A stretch of 64,000 nucleotides of DNA. Origin: DATAZK01 sp965199805. Its GTDB lineage: Bacteria; Actinomycetota; Actinomycetes; Frankiales; Frankiaceae. The stretch covers positions 806,001 to 870,000 of the forward strand of contig CBDATO010000001.1 in NCBI GenBank assembly GCA_965199805.1, in the 5' to 3' direction. Made by a program: the position numbers and the translations under genes. Position 1 is the first letter of the stretch, and each line of letters starts with the position of its first letter. Shown here piece by piece: positions 7,726-15,854 of the stretch. The notes under the pieces were generated by a model. The model made no database searches. It was not told the DNA's origin and saw only the letters and a program-made list of their open reading frames with translations.

Positions 7726-8795
7726 CGCCAGGTGCGGCGTCGCGCGTCCTGCACCAGACGGTCGACGAGCTCGGGCAGGGCCACCCCGGAGGCGCCCCAC
7801 ATGCGGGGGAATCCGGACATCGCGGTGAAGCCCGGCATGGTGTTCAGCTCGTTGACGATCACCTGGCCGTCCGGGCGGACGAAGACGTCGACCCGGGCGA
7901 GCCCGGCGCAGTCCAGCGCGCAGTAGACGGCGACCGCCACGTCCTGCACGGTCTTCGTGATCACCGGGTCGAGGTCGGCCGGCACCGCAAAGGTCGTCGC
8001 GTCGGACAGGTACTTGGCCTGGAAGTCGTAGAACTCGTACGCCGGGTCCAGCAGCACCTCGGCCGGCACCGACGCCTCCGGCGGGCCACCGTCGGTTCCG
8101 GCGAGCACCCCGCACTCGATCTCGCGGCCGACGATCCCGGCCTCGATGAGCACCTTGGTGTCGCTCTCGGCGGCGGTGGCCACGGCCGCGTCCAGCTGAT
8201 CGGCCCGGGTGACCTTGGAGATGCCGATGCTGGACCCACCGCGTGCGGGCTTCACGAAGACCGGGGCGCCGAGCCGGTCGAGCACGCCGGGCGGCGCCAT
8301 CCCGCCGCGGGCGAGCTCGTACGGCGCGACCGGCAGCCCGGCGCCGATCAGGGCCGTCTTCATGTGCGCCTTGTCCATCGCGGCGGCGGACGCGTACACA
8401 CCGGACCCGACGTAGGGCAGGTTGGCCATCTCGAACAGCCCCTGCAGGGTGCCGTCCTCGCCGTACGGGCCGTGCAGCACCGGGAAGACCACGTCGACGG
8501 CGACCTGCCCGTCGGCGCCCATGAGCCCCGGGTGGCGCGCGTCGCCGGAGAAGTGGACGGGGATGCCGCCGGTGACCTCGGGCAGCCGGGTGCCCTCGAT
8601 CGCGTACGACTGGTCGGGCGCCGCGAGCACCCACGAGCCGGCCCGGGTGACGCCGACCGGGATCACGTCGTGACCGGCCGAGCCGAGGGCGGCGATGACC
8701 GTGCCGGCGGACAGGCAGGAGATCGAGTGCTCGGTGCTGCGGCCACCGAAGACGACGGCGACCCGCGCCCGGGATCGCGGCGGGGCAGCGGGCAT
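7722..8795 (-). CDS. ddl: D-alanine--D-alanine ligase
   Basis: Ddl makes the D-Ala-D-Ala dipeptide of peptidoglycan. The 357-residue ATP-grasp protein has VAVVFGGRSTEHSIS at the N-terminus, HGPYGEDGTLQGL in the first domain, KPARGGSSIGISKV as the ATP-binding segment, and the metal-binding end VNELNTMPGFTAMSGFPRMW. The ATG at 8795 is preferred over one seven codons upstream. Its 3' end overlaps the DksA/TraR gene by four bases. The gene order ddl-thiL with gpsA nearby is standard for actinobacteria. Confidence 0.96.
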   Translation of the reverse strand: MPAAPPRSRARVAVVFGGRSTEHSISCLSAGTVIAALGSAGHDVIPVGVTRAGSWVLAAPDQSYAIEGTRLPEVTGGIPVHFSGDARHPGLMGADGQVAVDVVFPVLHGPYGEDGTLQGLFEMANLPYVGSGVYASAAAMDKAHMKTALIGAGLPVAPYELARGGMAPPGVLDRLGAPVFVKPARGGSSIGISKVTRADQLDAAVATAAESDTKVLIEAGIVGREIECGVLAGTDGGPPEASVPAEVLLDPAYEFYDFQAKYLSDATTFAVPADLDPVITKTVQDVAVAVYCALDCAGLARVDVFVRPDGQVIVNELNTMPGFTAMSGFPRMWGASGVALPELVDRLVQDARRRTWR

Positions 8796-8862
8796 TGGCT
8801 GACGGTAACGGCACACGGCGTCCGCGTACGGCGGCGACGCGACGCCAGTTCGACTCTTCGGC

Positions 8863-10029
8863 TCAGCGCAGCCCGTCGAGCGCCTGCTGCAGGTCGGCGA
8901 GCAGCCCCTCCACCGGCTCCAGACCGACGCTCACCCGCACCCCCGAGGGCAGCAGGCCGGCAGCGAGCAGGGCGGGGTCGTCCAGCTGGCGGTGCGAGGA
9001 GCTCGCCGCGTGTGACGCGGTGGTGTGGGTGCCGCCGAGCGACGTGGCCTGCGGGATCGTGCGCAGCGCGTCGACGAATGCCATGCCGGCCGCCCGTCCC
9101 CCGCGTGGCGACAGCGTGAGCACCCCGCCGTAGCGGCCCGGGTCGCACAGCCGCTTCGCCGTGTCGAACGACGGGTGGCCCGGCAGGCTCGGGTGGTCGA
9201 CCCGCTCGAGTCCCGGGTGGGAGACCAGCGCCGACGCGAGGGCGGCCGCGGTCGTGCACTGCCGCTCCACCCGTACGTCGAGGGTGGCGAGCCCGCGGTG
9301 CAGCAGGTACGCCTCGTCCGGCGCGAGCACGGGCCCGAGCTCCACGCGGGCCGACCGGATGCGCGCGACGAGTTCCGGCCGACCGGCGACCACCCCGCCG
9401 GTCGCGTCGGAGTGCCCGCCGAGGTACTTGGTCGCGCTGTGCACCACCAGGTCGGCGCCCCACTCGAGCGGCCGCAGCATCGCCGGGGAAGCGAACGTCG
9501 AATCGACGACGAAGGTGGCATTGCCCGAAGCGGCGGCGAGCGCCGGCAGGTCGGCCATCAGCATCGTCGGGTTGGCGAACGACTCGGCCCACACCACCCG
9601 GGTGCGCGGGGTCATCGCCGCCGCCATCGCATCGGTACGCGACTGGTCGGCGAAGGTCGTCGTCACCCCGAAGCGGGCGAGCGTGCCGCGCAGCAGGGCA
9701 TACGTGCCGCCGTAGCAGCTCGCGGGCGCCACGACGTGGTCGCCCGGCTCGAGCAGCGCCAGCAGCGTCGTGGAGATGGCGGCCATGCCGCTGGCGAACG
9801 CCTGCCCAGCCGTCCCGACGCCGGCGGGTGCCTCCAGCGCGACGACTCCGGCGGTGAACGCGTCGGCCGTCGGGTTGTCGATCCGGGCGTACGAGTAGCC
9901 CTCGAGCTGCCCGTCCAGCAGGTCGGCGAGCGCCTGCGCGGAGTCGACGACGTACGTGCTGGCGTGCAGCACCGTCGATCCACCCAGCTGAGCGGTCGGT
10001 ACGCGGGCGTCGGGGAGCGGGAAGACCAC
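8863..10029 (-). CDS. trans-sulfuration-type PLP enzyme (cystathionine gamma-lyase family)
   Basis: A 388-residue Cys/Met-metabolism PLP-dependent enzyme. The Schiff-base lysine is K201 in HSATKYLGGHSD, and the cofactor-binding YSYARIDNPT and ASGMAAISTTL segments are present. Family members act as cystathionine gamma-lyase, gamma-synthase or methionine gamma-lyase and cannot be told apart safely here; position next to ddl favours the actinobacterial cystathionine gamma-lyase. GTG start at 10029. It is divergent from the ArsR-SRPBCC gene, so the operators at 10056-10113 may affect it as well. Confidence 0.88.
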   Translation of the reverse strand: MVFPLPDARVPTAQLGGSTVLHASTYVVDSAQALADLLDGQLEGYSYARIDNPTADAFTAGVVALEAPAGVGTAGQAFASGMAAISTTLLALLEPGDHVVAPASCYGGTYALLRGTLARFGVTTTFADQSRTDAMAAAMTPRTRVVWAESFANPTMLMADLPALAAASGNATFVVDSTFASPAMLRPLEWGADLVVHSATKYLGGHSDATGGVVAGRPELVARIRSARVELGPVLAPDEAYLLHRGLATLDVRVERQCTTAAALASALVSHPGLERVDHPSLPGHPSFDTAKRLCDPGRYGGVLTLSPRGGRAAGMAFVDALRTIPQATSLGGTHTTASHAASSSHRQLDDPALLAAGLLPSGVRVSVGLEPVEGLLADLQQALDGLR

Positions 10030-10055
10030 GCCTCATCTGAGCACGGCGGCGCCCC

Positions 10056-10113
10056 GGTTGACAGGCAACCTTATGGATGCCTATCGTCTCCAACAGGCAA
10101 CCGTCCGGTTGCC
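10056..10113 (+). promoter_or_regulatory. promoter and paired operators of the ArsR-SRPBCC gene
   Basis: TTGACA at 10058-10063 is a perfect -35 box, followed after 18 bases by TATCGT at 10082-10087 as the -10 box. Two related inverted repeats flank this core: GGTTG-N5-CAACC at 10056-10070 covers the -35 box, and GGCAACCG-TC-CGGTTGCC at 10096-10113 lies just after the expected transcription start. Both share the half-site GGCAACC/GGTTGCC. The layout is what autoregulation by an ArsR dimer would need; binding itself is inferred. Confidence 0.7.
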
Positions 10114-10128
10114 CGAAGGGGAGGTGCG

Positions 10129-10953
10129 GTGGATCAGGACCTGGACGTCACGTTCCGGGCCCTCGCCGATCCCGGTCGTCGTCGGCTGCTCGACAGCCTC
10201 AACGCGTCGAACGGCCAGACCCTCAGTGAGCTCTGCGCGGTCCTGGCGATGACGCGTCAGGCGGTCAGCAAGCACCTCGCGGTGCTGGAGTCGGCAGGCC
10301 TCGTCACCACCGTGCGCCGCGGCCGGGAGAAGTTGCACTACCTCAACGCCGCACCCGTCCACGCCATCACCGAGCGCTGGATCGACCGCTTCAGCCGAGA
10401 CCGGCTCGAGGCGCTTGCGGACCTCAAGCGCGCCCTGGAATTCCCCCCGGCCACACCACTGCAGGAGGCACCTGTGTCCCGACCGGAGTTCGTCTACGTC
10501 ATCTACATCAACACCACCCCGGAGCGGCTGTGGGAGGCGATCACGAACCCTGCCTTCGCCCGGCGCTATCTCGGCATGGGTTTCGTGACCGACTGGGAGG
10601 TCGGCTCCACCTACGTGTGGGACGAGGGTGACCAGCTGCGCATCGAGAGCCCGGAGCAGGTCGTGCTCGAGTACGAGCCCTACCGCCGACTCGCCTTCAC
10701 CTTCCACACCTTCACGCCCGAGGTGCAGGCCGCAGCCGGCATGGATGACGCGACCTTCGCCGCGGCCGCCGCCGAACGGCGGTCGAAGGTGGCCTTCGAG
10801 CTGGAGCCGGCCGACGGCCGGGTGAAGCTCACGGTGGTGCACGACGACTTCGACGCCGACAGCACCGTGCTGCGCATGGTGCGCAACGGCTGGCCCAGCA
10901 AGCTGTCGGACCTCAAGACCGGCGTGGAACGCGAGCTGACACCCGCGTCCTGA
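10129..10953 (+). CDS. ArsR-family regulator fused in frame to an SRPBCC (AHSA1-like) domain
   Basis: One uninterrupted 274-residue frame holds two modules. Residues 1-about 100 are a winged helix-turn-helix of the ArsR family (LADPGRRRLLDSLNASNGQTLSELCAVL, then TRQAVSKHLAVLESAGLV). Residues about 117-270 are an SRPBCC/Bet v 1-like hydrophobic-pocket domain (FVYVIYINTTPERLWEAITNPAFARRYLGM). In many actinomycetes these are two adjacent genes; here no stop separates them. The first start is GTG at 10129 with GGGGAGG just upstream. A second start, GTG 10474, carries its own perfect Shine-Dalgarno, so a free SRPBCC protein may also be made. No metal-binding cysteine pair typical of metal-sensing ArsR proteins is apparent. 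A ligand-sensing role is inferred. Confidence 0.9.
   Translation: MDQDLDVTFRALADPGRRRLLDSLNASNGQTLSELCAVLAMTRQAVSKHLAVLESAGLVTTVRRGREKLHYLNAAPVHAITERWIDRFSRDRLEALADLKRALEFPPATPLQEAPVSRPEFVYVIYINTTPERLWEAITNPAFARRYLGMGFVTDWEVGSTYVWDEGDQLRIESPEQVVLEYEPYRRLAFTFHTFTPEVQAAAGMDDATFAAAAAERRSKVAFELEPADGRVKLTVVHDDFDADSTVLRMVRNGWPSKLSDLKTGVERELTPAS
10463..10476 (+). promoter_or_regulatory. internal ribosome-binding site and GTG start inside the ArsR-SRPBCC frame
   Basis: AGGAGG at 10463-10468 is followed after five bases by GTG at 10474-10476, in frame with the fusion. The GTG begins MSRPEFVYV, the usual N-terminus of free-standing SRPBCC partners of ArsR. This is one of the strongest Shine-Dalgarno and start pairs in the window, and it sits within coding sequence. 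Confidence 0.65.
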
Positions 10954-10977
10954 CCGGGCTCGCGGGCCGCTCCCGGC

Positions 10978-12000
10978 TCACGACCGCTGCCCGTGCTCGG
11001 AGGTGCGCCGGCGTGACATCAGGCTCCTCAATACCTCGTCGGGCGTCATCTCGCCGTTGACCGCACGCACCACGTGCAGCGCGATGGGCATGTCGAGCCC
11101 GTGCCGCTCGGCGAGCTCGAGCACCGCGCGGCTAGTGGCGACGCCCTCGACGACCTGGTGATCGGCAGCTCCGCCGGGCATGGCCTCGGCGAGCGGGACG
11201 CCGCGGCCGAGCCGCGCGCCGAACGTGCGGTTGCGCGACAGCGGCGAGGCGCAGGTGGCGAGCAGGTCGCCGAGCCCGGCGAGGCCGGAGAAGGTCATCG
11301 GGTCGGCGCCGAGTGCCGCGCCGAGCCGCATGGTCTCGGCGAGGCCGCGGGTGACGATGCTGGCCCGGGTGTTGTCGCCGTAGCCCATGCCCTCGGCGAT
11401 GCCGACCAGGATGGCGATGATGTTCTTGACCGCGCCGCCGAGCTCCACGCCGACGACATCGGCGTTCGTGTACGGCCGCAGGTAGGGGTTGGCGCAGGCG
11501 GTCTGCAACCGGCGTGCGGCGTGCTCGTCGGAGCAGGCGACGACGGTGGCCGCGGGCTGCTCGAGCGCGATCTCGTGGGCCAGGTTGGGGCCGCTGATCA
11601 CCGCCACCCGCTCGGCGGGGGCGCCGGTGACCTCCCGGATCACCTCACTCATCCGTAGCCCGGTGCCCGCCTCGATGCCCTTCATCAGGCTGACGAGCAC
11701 CGCGTCCGGCGGCAGCAGGTCCTTCCACGCGGTGAGGGAGTGGCGCAGCGCCTGCGCCGGTACGGCGAGCACGACGAAGTCGGCGCCGGCGAGCGCCTCG
11801 GCCGGGTCGCTGGTGATCCGCAGCCGGTCGGGCAGGCGCAGCTCGGGTACGTACTCGCCGTTGCGCCGGTCGGCGTTCATGGCGGAGGCCAGCTCGGGCC
11901 GGCGCGCCCACAGCGTGGTCTCGGCGCAGGCGTCGATCAGCACTTTGGAGAAGGTCGTGCCCCAGGAGCCGGCGCCCATGACCGCGGCCCGGGCCGTCAC
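10978..12000 (-). CDS. gpsA: glycerol-3-phosphate dehydrogenase [NAD(P)+]
   Basis: GpsA reduces dihydroxyacetone phosphate to sn-glycerol-3-phosphate for phospholipid synthesis. The 340-residue protein has the Rossmann motif MGAGSWGTTFS at the N-terminus, ISGPNLAHEIA in the middle and the catalytic lysine in GGAVKNIIAI, with GDNTRASIVTRGLAE downstream. GTG start at 12000 overlaps the acyltransferase stop as GTGA, so glycerol-3-phosphate supply and acylation genes are translationally coupled. Confidence 0.96.
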   Translation of the reverse strand: MTARAAVMGAGSWGTTFSKVLIDACAETTLWARRPELASAMNADRRNGEYVPELRLPDRLRITSDPAEALAGADFVVLAVPAQALRHSLTAWKDLLPPDAVLVSLMKGIEAGTGLRMSEVIREVTGAPAERVAVISGPNLAHEIALEQPAATVVACSDEHAARRLQTACANPYLRPYTNADVVGVELGGAVKNIIAILVGIAEGMGYGDNTRASIVTRGLAETMRLGAALGADPMTFSGLAGLGDLLATCASPLSRNRTFGARLGRGVPLAEAMPGGAADHQVVEGVATSRAVLELAERHGLDMPIALHVVRAVNGEMTPDEVLRSLMSRRRTSEHGQRS

Positions 12001-12794
12001 GCCGCCTCCCGCGGGGTCTCAGGCTTCGAAGGCCTGGCCGGTATGGCCCACACGGCTGCGGGCGCCGGCACGCCGCGCAGCACGGCCACCTCGGCGCGGA
12101 TGCGGCTCATGACGTCGGCGGTGACCTCGCGGAGCTCGTCGAGGGAGGGCTGCTCCCCGGGCGGCAGGGCGCGTACGTGGAAGGGCTCGAGCGCCCGGAT
12201 GCGGATGGTGCGGCGGGGCAGCAGCGGCCACCGGTGACGTCCGGCGCCCCGGGTGCGACTGCCGAGCAGGTCCTGCGCGCCCCACTGCGCCACGGGGACG
12301 ATCGGCGCACCGGACATGAGGGCCAGTCTGGCCACTCCGGTCTTGGCCTGCATGGGCCAGTGGTCCGGATCGGCGGTGATGGTGCCCTCCGGATAGATGA
12401 TCACCGCCTCACCGTCGCGCAGCGCCTGCACCGCGTCACGCAGGGCGTCGGCGCCGTCGCGCGTGCCGCGGTGGACGGGGATCTGGCGGGCGCCGCGCAG
12501 GATCGCGCCGGTGACCGGCACCCGGAAGAGGCTCTCCTTGGCCATGAAGCGCGGCAGGCGGCCGGACGCGTACACGTAGTGCGCGAAGGTGAGCGGATCG
12601 GCCCAGGACAGGTGGTTGGCCGCGATGATGACGCCGCCGCGGCGCGGCAGGTGCTGCCGGCCCTCCCACACCCGCCGGGTCAGCAGCCGCGACAGCGGCA
12701 TGATGATCGCCGCGCTGGTGCGGACGCCCCACTCGGGTGGGCTCACAGGCGGCACGCGCCGGAGGTCGGCACCCGCGCTCCTCCGCCTGCTCAA
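11997..12794 (-). CDS. 1-acyl-sn-glycerol-3-phosphate acyltransferase (PlsC family)
   Basis: PlsC-type enzymes acylate lysophosphatidic acid in the membrane. The protein has the catalytic NHLSWAD (NHx4D) motif, the FMAKESLF block, IPVHRG, and the YPEGT motif, in family order. It is 265 residues from a TTG at 12794 that has GGAGAGGG a few bases upstream; GTG at 12755 or 12746 would give slightly shorter proteins and cannot be excluded. The coupling to gpsA by a 4-base overlap supports a phosphatidate-synthesis role. A second, more divergent acyltransferase lies at 57375-58118. Confidence 0.9.
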   Translation of the reverse strand: MSRRRSAGADLRRVPPVSPPEWGVRTSAAIIMPLSRLLTRRVWEGRQHLPRRGGVIIAANHLSWADPLTFAHYVYASGRLPRFMAKESLFRVPVTGAILRGARQIPVHRGTRDGADALRDAVQALRDGEAVIIYPEGTITADPDHWPMQAKTGVARLALMSGAPIVPVAQWGAQDLLGSRTRGAGRHRWPLLPRRTIRIRALEPFHVRALPPGEQPSLDELREVTADVMSRIRAEVAVLRGVPAPAAVWAIPARPSKPETPREAA

Positions 12795-12851
12795 TGCCGC
12801 CCTCTCCGATGCCGCCTCATCCCCTCATCTTCGCGCACGTACGCTCATCGG

Positions 12852-13601
12852 ATGAGCCCGGCGCCGGTGCCGACGCCGTCCGGTGAGTCGCTGCGGTGGG
12901 TCGTGGTGCTGGCCGTGAAGCGGCTGACGCTGGCGAAGAGCCGGCTCGAGCGGCCCGACCGGTCGGCGCTGGCGCTCGCGATGGCCGCCGACACCACCGC
13001 GGCTGCTGCGGCGGCCGGGGTCGTGCAGGCGGTGATCGTGGTCACCGACGACGCCGAGGCACGCACGCTGCTGTCCCCCCTGGCCGCGATCGTCCCCGAC
13101 TCCCCCGCTGCCGGGCTGAACCCGGCGCTCGAGTACGGGGCGGCCGAGGCGCGGCGCCGGTGGCCGCACGCCGGGGTCGCCGCTCTCGCCGCCGACCTGC
13201 CGGCCTTGGTGCCCGAGGTGCTCGCCCGCGCTCTCGTCCTGGCCGGTGAGCAGGCCCGCTCGGTCGTGGCCGACACCCCCGGCACCGGCACCGTGCTGCT
13301 GGCGGCCCGCCCCGGCGCCGTACTCGGCCCGCTCTTCGGCCCCGACAGCTACGCCCGTCACGTCGCGAGCGGCGCGCACGACCTCACCCCCGCCCTGGAC
13401 AGTCAGCGCCGCACGCGGGGGCTGCGCCGCGACGTCGACACCGCTGCCGATCTCGCGCAGGCCGTGGAGATCGGCGCCGGACCGCAAACAACACGTGTCC
13501 TGCGCGTGACCGGGCCGTTCACCTCCAGGTGGCACACTGCCGCGATGACCGAGCCGGGCGATTCGCTGACCGGCGAGAGCGGATGGAGGGGTTCGGCATG
13601 A
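12852..13601 (+). CDS. cofC: 2-phospho-L-lactate/phosphoenolpyruvate guanylyltransferase (CofC/FbiD)
   Basis: CofC/FbiD activates phosphoenolpyruvate or phospholactate with GTP in coenzyme F420 synthesis. The 249-residue protein carries LAVKRLTLAKSRLE (the family's nucleotide-binding start), VIVVTDD, ALAADLPALVPEVL, and FGPDSYARHVASGA. The C-terminus is longer than usual (about 30 extra residues), reaching into ppk, whose ATG overlaps its stop as ATGA. TACGCT at 12840-12845, six bases before the ATG, looks like a -10 box for a leaderless message. No other F420 gene is in the window. Confidence 0.88.
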   Translation: MSPAPVPTPSGESLRWVVVLAVKRLTLAKSRLERPDRSALALAMAADTTAAAAAAGVVQAVIVVTDDAEARTLLSPLAAIVPDSPAAGLNPALEYGAAEARRRWPHAGVAALAADLPALVPEVLARALVLAGEQARSVVADTPGTGTVLLAARPGAVLGPLFGPDSYARHVASGAHDLTPALDSQRRTRGLRRDVDTAADLAQAVEIGAGPQTTRVLRVTGPFTSRWHTAAMTEPGDSLTGESGWRGSA

Positions 13602-15814
13602 GCGCGCTCGCGGAGCAGCCGATGCAGCGCAAGCCGCCGTCCGGCCTGCTCGAGCCGCTGGAGTCACCCAAGCCGCCGACGCTCGATCCCGATCTGCCGC
13701 CCGACCGCTTCGTCAACCGCGAGCTCTCCTGGCTCGACTTCAACGCCCGGGTGCTGGAGCTCGCCGAGGACGACGCCACCCGCCCGCTCGAGCGCGCGAA
13801 GTTCCTGGCGATCTTCGCCACCAACCTCGACGAGTTCTTCATGGTGCGGGTCGCCGGCCTCAAGCGGCGCGCCGCCGCCCGGCTCGAGGTGGCGAGCGCC
13901 GACGGGCTGTCCATCGACGAGCAGCTCGAGCGCATCAGCGCGCGTACGACGGAGCTGGTCGAACGCCAGGCCACCTGCTGGAGCGCCGAGGTGGCGCCGC
14001 AGCTCGCGGCCGCCGGCATCAAGGTCGTGCACTGGACCGACCTGGGCGCCCGGCAGCGCGACACGCTCGGCACCTACTTCCGCGAGCAGATCTTCCCGGT
14101 GCTCACGCCGCTCGCCGTCGACCCGGCCCACCCCTTCCCGTACATCAGCGGGCTGTCGCTCAACCTCGCCGTCCTGGTCCGCAGCGGCGACGGCGAGTCC
14201 GGCGAGACCACCGAGCGCTTCGCCCGGGTGAAGATCCCTCCCAACGTGCCGCGCCTCATCAAGGTGGCCAAGGCCGCCGACGCCGCGCACGGATCCCAGG
14301 CGGTCGCGTACGTGCCGCTCGAGGAGCTCATCACCGCGCACCTGCCGCAGCTCTTCCCGGGCATGGACGTCGTCGACTCCGTCGCCTTCCGCGTCACCCG
14401 TAACCAGGACCTCGAGGTCGAGGAGGACGAGGCCGAGGACCTGCTGCAGGCACTCGAGCGCGAGCTCGCCCGGCGGCGCTTCGGCCGGGCCGTCCGGCTC
14501 GAGATCCAGGGCGGGGTGGCCCCGGAGATCCTCGAGCTGCTGGTACGCGAGCTCGAGGTCGACGCGCGTGACGTGCACCAGGTGCCCGGCGGCCTGCTCG
14601 ACCTCTCGATGCTCTGGGCCCTGCAGGACCTCGACCGGCCCGAGCTCAAGGACCCGCCGCGCGTGCCCGTCACCCACCCACGGCTCGCGAGCCCCGAGGG
14701 CGAGCCCCCGCCCGACTTCTTCGCCGTCCTGCGCGAGGGCGACGTGATGGTGCACCACCCGTACGACTCGTTCACCACGAGCACCCAGCGCTTCATCGAG
14801 CAGGCCGCCGCCGACCCCCACGTGCTGGCCATCAAGCAGACGCTCTACCGCACGTCCGGTGACTCCCCGATCGTCGAGGCGCTCATCGACGCGGCGGAGG
14901 CGGGCAAGCAGGTCGTCGTCCTGGTCGAGATCAAGGCCCGGTTCGACGAGACCGCCAACATCAAGTGGGCGCGGGCGCTGGAGCGCGCGGGCTGCCACGT
15001 CGTCTACGGGCTCATCGGCCTGAAGACGCACTGCAAGGCCGCCCTCGTCGTCCGGCAGGAGCGCGGCGGGCTGCGCCGCTACTGCCACCTCGGCACCGGC
15101 AACTACAACCCCAAGACCGCGCGGCTGTACGAGGACCTGGGCCTGCTCACCGCCGATCCCGACGTCGGCGCCGACCTCACCGACCTCTTCAACGTGCTCA
15201 CCGGCTACAGCCGGCAGACCGAGTACCGGTCGCTCATCGTCGCCCCGCAGCGGATGCGCGAAAGCATCATCGAGCGCATCGAGGCCGAGGCCGAGGCGGC
15301 CCGCGCCGGGCGCCCCTCCGGCATCCGGTTGAAGGCCAACGCGCTGGTCGACGAGGAGATCATCGACGCGATCTACCGGGCGTCCCGCGACGGCGTGCCC
15401 GTCGAGTGCCTCATCCGGGGCATCTGCGCGCTGCGCCCCGGGGTGCCCGGCCTGTCCGAGACCGTCCGGGTGCGCTCGATCCTCGGCCGCTACCTCGAGC
15501 ACAGCCGGATCCTGCACTTCGCGGGCGACGGCGAGTGGTGGATGGGCAGCGCCGACATGATGCACCGCAACCTCGACCGCCGCATCGAGTCCTACGTGCT
15601 GGTGCGCGAGCCCGCCATGCACGAGCAGCTGGCGGCCATGCTCGACCTCGCGTTCGGCTCGACGGTCGCCGCCTGGGACCTCGACGCCGACGGTCACTGG
15701 ACGCGGTCGGCCTACGCCGGGCCCGCCGCCGACGGCAGCCCGCAGCGGCTCGAGGACTACCAGGCCGTCCTCGCGGCACGCACCACCGCCCGCGCGACCC
15801 CCGCCTCCGGCTGA
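13598..15814 (+). CDS. ppk: polyphosphate kinase PPK1
   Basis: PPK1 reversibly makes polyphosphate from ATP through a phosphohistidine. The 738-residue protein has FVNRELSWLDFNARVLELA at the start of the N domain, YRTSGDSPIVEALIDAAE, EIKARFDETANIKWA and the active-site YCHLGTGNYNPKTA with the candidate autophosphorylated histidine at 497. ATG 13598 overlaps the cofC stop and has a GGAGGGG Shine-Dalgarno seven bases upstream. It is followed by the CYTH-CHAD gene and mutT1. Confidence 0.96.
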   Translation: MSALAEQPMQRKPPSGLLEPLESPKPPTLDPDLPPDRFVNRELSWLDFNARVLELAEDDATRPLERAKFLAIFATNLDEFFMVRVAGLKRRAAARLEVASADGLSIDEQLERISARTTELVERQATCWSAEVAPQLAAAGIKVVHWTDLGARQRDTLGTYFREQIFPVLTPLAVDPAHPFPYISGLSLNLAVLVRSGDGESGETTERFARVKIPPNVPRLIKVAKAADAAHGSQAVAYVPLEELITAHLPQLFPGMDVVDSVAFRVTRNQDLEVEEDEAEDLLQALERELARRRFGRAVRLEIQGGVAPEILELLVRELEVDARDVHQVPGGLLDLSMLWALQDLDRPELKDPPRVPVTHPRLASPEGEPPPDFFAVLREGDVMVHHPYDSFTTSTQRFIEQAAADPHVLAIKQTLYRTSGDSPIVEALIDAAEAGKQVVVLVEIKARFDETANIKWARALERAGCHVVYGLIGLKTHCKAALVVRQERGGLRRYCHLGTGNYNPKTARLYEDLGLLTADPDVGADLTDLFNVLTGYSRQTEYRSLIVAPQRMRESIIERIEAEAEAARAGRPSGIRLKANALVDEEIIDAIYRASRDGVPVECLIRGICALRPGVPGLSETVRVRSILGRYLEHSRILHFAGDGEWWMGSADMMHRNLDRRIESYVLVREPAMHEQLAAMLDLAFGSTVAAWDLDADGHWTRSAYAGPAADGSPQRLEDYQAVLAARTTARATPASG

Positions 15815-15854
15815 CGAGGCCTCCTCCCCACCGCCCGAAGGACTTCTCACGTCA

